From Hygrophila difformis (Eukaryota; Streptophyta; Magnoliopsida; Lamiales; Acanthaceae), in assembly GCA_030278955.1 (NCBI GenBank), contig JAOANR010000003.1:26241227-26305226 (forward strand): a stretch of DNA of 64,000 nucleotides. The letters are read 5' to 3'. A program made the position numbers and the translations under genes. Every line of letters starts with the position of its first letter. Positions within the stretch are counted from its first letter, which is position 1. The notes beneath the pieces are model-generated. The model searched no databases, was not told the origin of the DNA, and saw only the letters and a program-made list of their open reading frames with translations. Below, one piece after another: positions 56,219 through 64,000 of the stretch.

Positions 56219-57742
56219 TGTATACACATGGCTGTTATTTGCAGTCATCATGGAGGAGTTTACTTCGGTCTCAGAGAATTGCCAATCAGGAACATATAAA
56301 CCGTACAACAACCCTAAATATACACCAGACAACAATAATGCGATACACCTAAGACAAGGGATCAAAATTTCAAGGTTAATGTGTACAACTGCAAATGGAC
56401 ATTTTCTGAGCTCATTGCTCAGATGAGAATAGAAAAATGGACATTTTGAAGTTGAACCATAAGAAAATGTATTCCTAAATACAATGTCAAATATTCTGCT
56501 TGTCTGGACTCACCAATGCCATAAATAAGTTTGGAGGAATCCATTTCCTCTGCTACTTCGACATGGAAGCCATATTTCACAGAGCGCTGAAGCAAAATAC
56601 CCGATTGCAATCCTCTATAGTGAAGAAAAATAAACCTTATCAAAGTTTAATGCATCACGTGTAACTAATAAGTGGCTGTTGAGTCTTGACTTTGGGGAGG
56701 ACAAAGCAAATGGTTGATGATAATATAAAGTGTTATTTAATTTTCATTAGAACCTGTAAGATACCGAGCCATCTTATCTTTTCAATGTCTACACCATATG
56801 TCAAAGAAGTAACGCCATGAAAAAATCCACCTGAAATGAAGAAGAACATTAATCACACCAGCCAATCATCTTTTGAATTGTCCTGTAATTAAACACATGC
56901 ATAGCATAACTAACGAAAATACCTTGAAGAAGAATGCCAAGAAGAAACAATTTCAGTGTTCTAATGATAACCTTCCAAGTAGCATAAACTCTGACTCGAT
57001 TTTTCTGTAAATTTGTGTAAGAAAAGCCTTTCAAAGCCAGGATTGGAATATGCATTCATAATATATATTTAATGAACAACAGTTCCTACAATACCTTTAT
57101 CTTGCAAATATTCAGTTTCATTTTACCTTGTATACGATTGCTACAGAAATTCCAGAAACAAGAAGGAAAAAGGGCATGACGAATTCTGCCAAGTGAAGGC
57201 CATTCCAAGGGACATGAGCAAGAATAGGAAAATTTGAACCAGCATAGTCTACCAGCATCATCAACTGAAATGAAGAAAAACGAATTCACACATTAGCTTC
57301 AAACTCTATTAGCCAAAAGTCCAACAAACGTCTCAAACCCAACTATTCAGATAATCCCAAAAACTCATCGCTGGCAAACACCCAAAATTGTTGAGGAATA
57401 ACCCTAGAAAATGAATATGAAAATAACAGATAAATAAATCACTGGACTTCGCTTGACTTCACAGTTCACACGAGATTAGTCAACGGATCATGAATCCACC
57501 GAAGAACACCAAACCAGAAAAGTAATGAGCTTAAAACTCAATTAAATTAAAAGGGGCATTACAAGAACACTAAGCCCTCGGAAAACGTCGAGAGACGCGA
57601 TGCGAGCAGGTTTGTAATCAGCTGGTTCTTCGATGTCCGGCGCCGGCGGTTGGTTGTCCTCTTGGCTGAGCAGCAGCAACGACTCGGTCTCCGCCATAAA
57701 TTCGGTGAATGGCAGCAGCGTCCTGTAGAAATCTACTTCCAT
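56219..57742 (-). pseudogene. Captured 5' half of a heparan-alpha-glucosaminide N-acetyltransferase-like gene
   Basis: Six minus-strand exons with GT-AG borders and matching phases: 57742-57563, 57264-57127, 57004-56923, 56830-56754, 56614-56514, 56348-56219. Marks of the family: RIASLDVFRGLSVL, LMMLVDYAGSNFP, PWNGLHLAEFVMPFFLLVSG, HGVTSLTYGVDIEKIRWLGI, RIAIGYFASALCEIW and LLYGLYVPDWQF. It is a multi-pass membrane acyltransferase family. Start may be Met1 or Met16. The next expected exon (about 55940-56030) is degenerate and out of frame, and the rest of the family's length is missing, so only the first four or five membrane segments could be made. Confidence 0.88.
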
Positions 57743-58214
57743 CTTCCCCCATTTTTCCCCCTTCCCCCATTTCTATCCCCTAAACCCTACGCAAGGCTTC
57801 CACCGCGCCCGAAGTGGAGATTTCCGATTTAGGGTTCAGAAAGGCTTCGAATCCCGTCCCCAAAATCCTGTTGTGCACCCTCCCCTTCGAGTACCACAGG
57901 CCACGCTCCCAACTGAAGGCGATGATGCAGGGACAGGTAACGCTGCGGCGCGAGCGGGGCGGCAGCCAGCTGGGAAGCGGCGTCGCAGCGAACGGTTTAG
58001 CGCCGAGCAGGCAGGGCAACGCTGACGAAACGAACAAGGCGGAGGGATTAGGGCTAGAAGAATGGCTGGTGAGGTGAATCGAGAAGAGAAAAATGGGAGA
58101 AAATGGCTGGATTTGAGATGAAAAGAAAAGCAAGATTTTGATCCAACGGTGTAGAATCAAATTGGATATGATCCAACGGTTGAATTTGCAATTGGAGCTG
58201 GCACGGAAACCTAG
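57743..58214 (-). other. GC-rich leader-like region at the Helitron 5' side
   Basis: Between the Helitron start and the first ATG of the acetyltransferase-like gene. It is GC-rich and has open frames on both strands (plus 57814-58077, minus 58160-57780) without known motifs. A tccaacggt repeat occurs at 58142 and 58171. It is probably the captured promoter and 5' leader of that gene. Confidence 0.45.
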
Positions 58215-58238
58215 GCTACTCCTCTTATAATATAGAGA
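58215..58238 (-). other. Helitron 5' terminus
   Basis: Minus strand TCTCTATATTATAAGAGG..., the typical plant Helitron start, preceded by A (complement of 58239). Confidence 0.88.
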
Positions 58239-59007
58239 TATATATATATATATATGCTGTCTTCATTTTTCTTATGTCTCAAATACAAATACTTATGAAC
58301 ATAATAGTAATTTTGTATTCTTTAAGTTACATAATGTTAGTGTAATTTTTACATTATCTACATCAGTTTCACCAAATTATTTTTACAGTGTTCAATTGAT
58401 CAGTTAAATAAGAATGAATCTTTATTCTTTTTTCAGTTATTATTCTATTAATTCTTCCATCAATGATGAATGATAATAAGCTCTCCTCTGACTTTAATTT
58501 GAATAGTAGTACTAAACATGTTTTCTAAAATTTAAAATATTGGGTTAGATAGTCAATTTTGCCACTTAATAGTCTTCATAACCTTGAATTTTAAGTTTAC
58601 GACTTTTTTTTTTCTTTTTTTTTTCACTTAAGAAAAACCACAATGAATTTATATTGCCACTATTTCTCTTGATAACATAGTCTATATAAGATTCAAGGAT
58701 TCTTGAATGAGCTTTAAGCAATTTGGTTTTTGTTTCAAATTTGTTTTGATTTGTTTGATTCTGGAATTCCGATGCTAATGACAATGAATTTGATATCTTT
58801 CTACATTTAGGGTTCTTAATGTGTGGATTATATATAGGAAATTAGGCAGTATTCAATGTGTTCGAAAAAATACCTCAATTTCAGTTATGTTTTTTTTAAA
58901 GTTTTGTTCTTTCTTTTTCAATTTTTATCTCGATCCTTTTGAGAAATCAACTAAATTTTGTCTCAATATCTCAGTTTTGACCTTCTTCCCCTGTTGATTA
59001 GCTTATA
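58239..59007. other. AT-rich intergenic DNA
   Basis: Begins with a TA microsatellite split by the Helitron insertion. No convincing gene or RNA. Confidence 0.5.
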
Positions 59008-59267
59008 CTTCCTCTGTTCTCTTTTAAATGCATTCCTTATGCGTTTCATGTAGTCCAACACACATTTTTAAATATTAATAACTCAAATTGTATATAAGTA
59101 ATACTTATAAAAAAATTAATATTATAAACCTACGTGATTAGACAAATCTAACAACTTCTCACTTGACTATATTTTCTCTAACATAACTATGTTAAACTTT
59201 TGATTAAAATGACTTAAGGAATAGTTGATACTATGCAAATGGATCACTTGAAAGAGAACGGAGGAAG
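59008..59267. mobile_element. Stowaway-like MITE (260 bp)
   Basis: Inverted ends cttcctctgttctctttt... and (reverse) cttcctccgttctctttc..., flanked by TA (59006-59007, 59268-59269). Shares ttgactatattttctct and the cata..tatgtta block with the degraded copy at 60811. Confidence 0.87.
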
Positions 59268-59440
59268 TAATTTACAAGAGGGTATTGTGAATTATAGTCC
59301 ACGTTTTAATATGCCTATCATGCTTCCCCAATGTTCGGTGAACCCCACCCACTATAAGTGTTTGTGTACCTAAATACTTTTAACTATAACAATGCCACAA
59401 AATTCTTGATTTTGTTTACTTAAAAATTTATGAACGAACC

Positions 59441-59469
59441 ACCCGTGCGTAGCGGGCAAAAAATCCTAG
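59441..59469 (+). mobile_element. Helitron 3' terminus, second element, plus orientation
   Basis: acccg-tgcgta-gcgggc hairpin, AT-rich spacer, then CTAG at 59466-59469 followed by T. Close to the common plant Helitron 3' end. I could not place a matching 5' TC end, so the size of this element is unknown. Confidence 0.65.
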
Positions 59470-59689
59470 TAGCATGGATAAAGGAACGCTCAAAAGAAAA
59501 TAAATATTTTTAGACCCTTTCACGTCTCAAATATTTTTATTTCGCCCAAACAAGTCTTGAGGGGACATCTGTAAACACGTGAAATTTATTTGCCACTAAA
59601 AATGCAACACGTGTAATTTTAAATATTAATTTAATTATTTTTAGGCATTTTAAATAAATTAAATTCTTGAAATAATTATTAATATTTAT

Positions 59690-60340
59690 CAGACTATTTG
59701 GATCCAACAACCCAAATGGACTTATATTGGGCCAATGTGAACAAGTTCAAATGAAAGACCCACAAACCCTATGACAAATTGACCTACGATTGGGCTAAGA
59801 TGAATAAGTCCAAATGCAAGACAAAAAAAACCGGCCCCGTAGGTCATATGGATCAATGGGCATTCGAAGCAGGACAATCCGTGGAAATTATTGTGGACAA
59901 ACTCAAGGCCCACGAACTCCATGACCCAATGGGTGCTTGAAATGGGCCGGCCCGTTGACATCCGCCCAATGTCCACTATTTTCTTCTATAAATAGAGACA
60001 CCATATCATAAATTAGGGTTACCTCTAGACACTCACGCACCGAGACTCATATGCTCAGACGTCTACACCTCTACAAATTCTCAAGACTTATACACTTGAG
60101 ATCCTACCGCAACAAAACGCTGCATAAATCCCGAGAAGCCGGAGAAGAAGCACAAAAGCACTTCGACGTCTTCAAGGTTGGAGGAATAAAAGGAGTACCA
60201 GAATTCGAACAGTCATATTGGTTGATCTTCTTATATTCTTTTAAATTCTCTGTGATTGTAGACATTATCTTGTGAAATTATAAAATTATTTTGCAGTTTT
60301 TGTTTACGCATTTTTTGCACCTACACTCACGTACTAAGAG
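59690..60340 (+). repeat. LTR-like or promoter relic
   Basis: Two imperfect tandem copies of an attgggc(c/t)aa...caagt(t/c)caaatg block (59728-59850), then a TATA box TATAAATA at 59987-59994, a leader-like region, and a short frame at 60051-60275 without known motifs. It looks like an old LTR, but no partner LTR or primer site was found. Confidence 0.4.
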
Positions 60341-60476
60341 GTGCATTATTATTCCCTATTATTCCACTTTTACCGACTCTCCCCCACACTTTGGGAAGAA
60401 AATTTAGAATGGGAGTGGAGAAATAATGCATAGTTCTAGGAATATCATTTATAACAGTATATGAGTAATATTTGAA

Positions 60477-60494
60477 AAGTATGATATAAATATT
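60477..60494. repeat. SINE target duplication, left copy
   Basis: aagtatgatataaatatt, identical to 60651-60668. Confidence 0.92.
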
Positions 60495-60650
60495 TTTTTG
60501 GGTAAACAGTGACACTCATGTGTCGGCAAAGGTGTGTGGAAGCCCAAACCACACAAATTACAAAGAGGGATAATGGGCCGGGTGGGGATCGAACCCCAAC
60601 CTATGGTTGGGAGACGAATGACCTGACCACTATGATAAGTCCCCAACCCC
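60495..60650 (-). mobile_element. tRNA-derived SINE (156 bp)
   Basis: Minus strand: a GGGTTGGGGACTTATC head, an A-box-like gtggtcaggtc, a B box GGTTCGATCCC, and an A-run at the tail (plus-strand tttttttggg). Flanked by an 18-bp perfect duplication. This is the layout of tRNA-derived SINEs transcribed by RNA polymerase III and moved by LINE machinery. Confidence 0.9.
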
Positions 60651-60668
60651 AAGTATGATATAAATATT
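60651..60668. repeat. SINE target duplication, right copy
   Basis: aagtatgatataaatatt, identical to 60477-60494. Confidence 0.92.
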
Positions 60669-60810
60669 AAAATAACAAATATTTTGAAATGCTTTTTATT
60701 TTTAAAAAGACTATTAAAAAAAATAGAGAGAGTATCAAATTTGAGATTCAATGGTCCAAATAAAATAAACACACACATGCTTCATTGTAAAATATAAATA
60801 AAAATATTTT

Positions 60811-61059
60811 CTCTCTTCTCTTTCAAATGTTCTATTTTTGTATTTCACACATTCGAATATATATTTTTAAATATTGATAATTTCAATTGTATAAGTAAAA
60901 ACTGTAAAGAACTAATATTATAAAACTACGTGATTAGATTAACCTAACATTTCACTTGACTATATTTTCTCTTATATAAATATGTTAAAAATTTAATTAA
61001 ATTATTTAATAAATAATTGACACTATGCCAATGAATCATTTAAAAGACAATAGACGAAG
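60811..61059. mobile_element. Degraded Stowaway-like MITE
   Basis: ctcttctctttcaaatg near the left end and atttaaaagacaatagacgaag at the right are decayed inverted ends. The interior shares acgtgattaga...ttgactatattttctct with the MITE at 59008. Confidence 0.65.
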
Positions 61060-61115
61060 TATATGAAATTTTTGCAGAAAAAAACAACTTTCAAATCTGG
61101 GTTACATACATTATA

Positions 61116-61358
61116 CTCCCTCCGGTTTTAAAAAATATTAACGTTGCATGGTAGACACTATTCATTGAATAACTTTGATTCGACTTTTTAACACAGTTAC
61201 ATAAGATAAAACATAGTCAAGTTAAATCTTGTTAGATTCGTCTAGTCACGTAGTTTAATAATTTTTTAGTTTATAAAATATGAGATATTACTCTTTAAAA
61301 ATATGTATTGGATTGCGTGAAAACAAGAAATATTAAAATTTTTTGAATACGGAGATAG
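61116..61358. mobile_element. Stowaway-like MITE (243 bp)
   Basis: Left end ctccctccggttttaaaa, right end (reverse) ctatctccgtattcaaaa, flanked by TA (61114-61115, 61359-61360). The interior closely resembles the MITE at 47486. Confidence 0.83.
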
Positions 61359-61733
61359 TATTATACTTCTATTAGTTCTAATTTTTATTTATTTTTACAG
61401 AAAATATTTAGATGCCAAAGGCTGTAATAAAGGCAAAATCTGCTACAAGCATAAGACAAGAAATAAATGCACAGAATGACAAACAGCACTACAGCAGTGG
61501 AGTCCAATTGTCCCATTGTCCAACTCCAAACCAACAAACACACTCATGACTCATTAATGCGACCGTTATTATACTCTAACTAACACCCACACCTCCAATT
61601 CAAATTTTCAAATTCAAATTAGCCGTTGGATTGCTTGACCTTCTTCTCCTTCCACCCATTAATGGCCTCTCCTATTCACTCTCTCTCACTTTCAACCCAA
61701 TCGGAACCCCTTTTCCTCCTTTCTTCCATATCC

Positions 61734-63265
61734 ATGACCGGCTGCAAGAAATCCGCAGTTTCTTCCCAGTCGGGGCACCGCAATCCCCTAATCGAGAACC
61801 GACTCCACCGCAGCAGCAGCTGCTCCAGCGACGGTGTTGTTTCACTCGGAACCCAAATTCGCCGAAATTTCGCCCTAATTGGGGATGATAAGGAGAATGC
61901 TGAACCCAATTGCGCCAATCCTGGAAAAACTGGCGACGAGAACAGCAAACCGGTTGTTCTTGAAGAGGTTTCCAGTGGGAAAAGGAAATCACAGTCGAAA
62001 TCCAGGTCTGAGTTGAAGGACAATTCGTTTAAGCAGTCTTCACTTCAGATGTGTATGAAGAACTTCGAGCCGGATTCGAGCATAGCGTTGAAGATTTGGG
62101 ATTCTTTCGATTCTGAGGTGCCGCATTCCGGGAACGTGTGGGACTTTTCGGATTCGGAAGCTGCCCCAGCTGCTTCGTGGTCGAATTTGCCCAACAGGTT
62201 GGATATAATCTAGGGTTTCAATCTCTGATGTTTTATTTTTAGAAAATTGTGTGTTATTTGATTAGAAGTTCTTTCTGCAGGTCATTGCTGTGTAGACCTT
62301 TGCCATTGGATGTTGGGAGGTGCACTTGTATCATAGTGAAGGAATCGTCTCCAATTGGATTCGACGGAGGGACCTTATACACACTTTACACCAATGTAAG
62401 ACAGGCCTTTTTCTTTCCCTGATCTATGAAAACTTATTACAATCTTGATTGTCATAATTTTCTGTAAATCTTAAGAGTGATTTTGTGGTAAAAATAGTAT
62501 CTTGGCTAAATGGCAGGAAGGAAAGGGGAGGCAAAATCGGAAACTAGCTGTGGCGCAGCACAGAAAGCGTCTGGGGAGATCAGAGTTCACCATAGCTCAG
62601 AGTCCAAAAGGCATATTGGCTCCTTCAGATGACACCTTGGTAGGGACAATGACTGCAAACATTGTGGGATCAAAATATTGCATTTGGGACCAAGGGCATC
62701 GTCTGAATTCCCTCACCAGACATCCAAAATTATTGGCTTCTGTGAGGTAAGAATAAGTGTTGTTTTGTCCGTGTATATAATTTTGGAGGTTGGGTGTATT
62801 GCTGATGTTTTTTGTTCGTATTGATGGGGTAGATTTGTCCCGACTGTATCGACATGGACAGGGAATTACAGAAGCATGAGGGCATGGATACCCAAGCACC
62901 AATCAATGCAGTTAAAGAGCACAAATCAGATACAACACTTGAATGGGTTACCAATGGATTGGGAGGAAAGCAAGGACAGGGTTCATCAGCTGTTCTCAAA
63001 GGTCCCTTGTTACAACAAGTTGACGAAGCAGTACGAGCTGGATTTCCGGGAGAGGGGGAGGGGAGGAGCCACAGGGGTGAAGATCCAGAGCTCGGTGAAG
63101 AACTTCCAGCTGACTATGGAGAGGAATGGGAAGCAGACGATCCTACAGCTGGGCAGATTAGGGAAAAACAAATATGCGATGGATTATAGGTATCCGATGA
63201 CGGGTTACCAAGCCTTCTGTATTTGCTTGGCATCTATGGATTCTAAACTCTGCTGCTCAGTGTGA
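61734..63265 (+). CDS. TLP8: Tubby-like protein without F-box (TLP8-type), four exons
   Basis: Exons 61734-62197, 62281-62395, 62517-62746 and 62833-63265, all GT-AG and in phase, ending at TGA 63263-63265. The preferred start is MTGCKKSAVSS; in-frame ATGs at 61626 and 61662 would add 36 or 24 residues (449 residues from 61626). The N-terminus is Ser-rich with DDKENAEPN and SFKQSSLQMCMKN; SDSEAAPAASWSNLPNR precedes the tubby domain. Tubby marks: DVGRCTCIIVKESSP, RKLAVAQHRKRLGRSEFTIA, VGTMTANIVGSKYCIWDQG, VKIQSSVKNFQLTM and the terminal YQAFCICLASMDSKLCCSV. Most plant tubby-like proteins have an F-box; this subclass lacks it. Probably a membrane- or nucleus-associated regulator. The only gene here that looks functional. 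Confidence 0.9.
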
Positions 63266-64000
63266 GTTTGTCTGATGCTCTTTTCTTGTTTGTTTGTATG
63301 TTTGTTCATTCTCTGATGAACAATGGATTTGTATGTTGTCTCTTTGTTGGTACTTTTGGTCCAATGTTTCAATTTTCAGCAAAGAAGTGATCATCATATC
63401 ACTATCAATTCCCTTCTTTTTTTTTTTTTTCCTCATTTTTTCTCTCTCATATTTTTTGTTCCAAATTAGAATTGAATACCTACATTCTCCTCTCTACAAA
63501 TATCAATTCCCAGGCCAAACGTTATGTACAAGATGCAATGTTCGCTTGAAGACTAGAGTGGGCATATGAACATCTATCTACTAAAATATTTTTCTGCAAA
63601 GAAATTTATTATAGATTCCAAAACTTTGGCCAAAAGAATGACAACCCTTCCATTTTTTTCACTTTTTATGCATGAATGCCATGGCCTCATGTTTGTTGTA
63701 CAAAGTGCCATAGTGTTAGCACCTATGCTTGTGAATTGAAGTTTAAAATTATCTAATCGCTTCATCAATTGCTAGTCAATACCCATGGTTTATACCCATG
63801 GATTTGTCGATGCCTGTCCTTAGAATGAAAACAATGAAGTAGATTGCACTCCATATCCTCCCAATATCAAGATTCATCTCCGAAATAGCCTTTCCTTTTA
63901 CTGCGGAAGAAGCCTATCAAGTAGAACCCAAGTTTTCAAATACTCTAACCATGTAAGAAGCCTGTCGAGATTTGAGCATAATTAAAAATCGTCATTCTAT
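63266..64000. other. 3' flank of the tubby-like gene
   Basis: Presumed 3' untranslated region, then intergenic DNA with a poly(T) run at 63417-63432. Short frames on both strands show no recognisable motif. Confidence 0.5.

Larger units (their letters stand above)
49182..58238 (-). mobile_element. Non-autonomous Helitron with captured gene fragments (9057 bp)
   Basis: On the minus strand the element starts TCTCTATATTATAAGAGG at 58238 after an A, and ends with a hairpin plus CTAG at 49182 before a T. These are the diagnostic Helitron ends with the expected A/T insertion site and no target duplication. No Rep or helicase sequence is present. Exons with intact-looking splice sites from at least five recognisable unrelated genes lie inside, all read on the minus strand. 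Introns are retained, so capture was from genomic DNA. Confidence 0.9.

Noticed and set aside
57814..58077. Plus-strand frame in the GC-rich region of the Helitron
   Set aside because: Opposite to all captured exons, no motif, and GC-rich DNA yields long frames by chance.
60051..60275. 74-codon frame after a TATA box
   Set aside because: Short, no domain, no splice evidence; likely part of an LTR relic.

Overview
The window is nuclear DNA of a dicot plant. One intact host gene lies at the right edge, a tubby-like protein gene at 61734-63265. Everything to its left is transposable elements stacked inside one another, plus a Helitron full of captured gene pieces. The plant origin rests on Athila, Tekay and Tat-type Ty3/gypsy retrotransposons, tRNA-Met and tRNA-Asp primer sites, GT-AG introns, Stowaway-like MITEs, and exons of plant gene families. 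I cannot name the species.

Nested block, 1-46131. (i) Element 1 (1-4907) is the 3' part of an Athila-like element: an env-position ORF, then a 2.0 kb LTR. (ii) Element 2 (4908-37481) is a giant Athila-like element with a 4.6 kb 3' LTR and about 14.3 kb of internal sequence. Its 5' LTR is split by element 1 and by a Tekay element. It has gag and pol. Downstream is a second transcription unit with its own TATA box, a 12-codon first exon, a 1.47 kb intron and a broken reading frame of over 1000 codons. (iii) A complete Tekay chromovirus (6403-17376) sits in that 5' LTR with target duplication tagag; the uninterrupted site survives in the other LTR. (iv) Element 2 itself lies in the RNase H region of an older Tat/Retand-type element (37482-42134), which has a second acquired RNase H and an antisense plant-mobile-domain ORF. 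(v) A non-autonomous minus-strand LTR element (42135-46131) interrupts that antisense ORF. It is in turn truncated by an LTR fragment of the element 2 family.

Middle, 46132-49181: an LTR fragment, a proline-rich stretch of doubtful coding value, a MITE, and AT-rich DNA without a convincing gene.

Helitron, 49182-58238 (minus strand): a textbook 5' TC end and a 3' hairpin plus CTAG, inserted between A and T, with no Rep/helicase. It carries exons with splice sites from at least five recognisable genes, all in the same orientation: a heparan-alpha-glucosaminide N-acetyltransferase-like protein, a sterol 3-beta-glucosyltransferase, an SMP/synaptotagmin-like protein, a PHD-finger acetyltransferase-like protein and an AAA+ ATPase. 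Several further exons are unrecognised.

Right flank, 58239-64000: three MITEs of the same broad family as the one at 47486, a second Helitron terminus, a tRNA-derived SINE with an 18-bp duplication, a TATA-bearing LTR-like relic, and then the tubby-like gene. The strongest candidates for new biology are the second, intron-containing gene of element 2, the nested-palindrome arrays beside its promoters, and the multi-gene Helitron.
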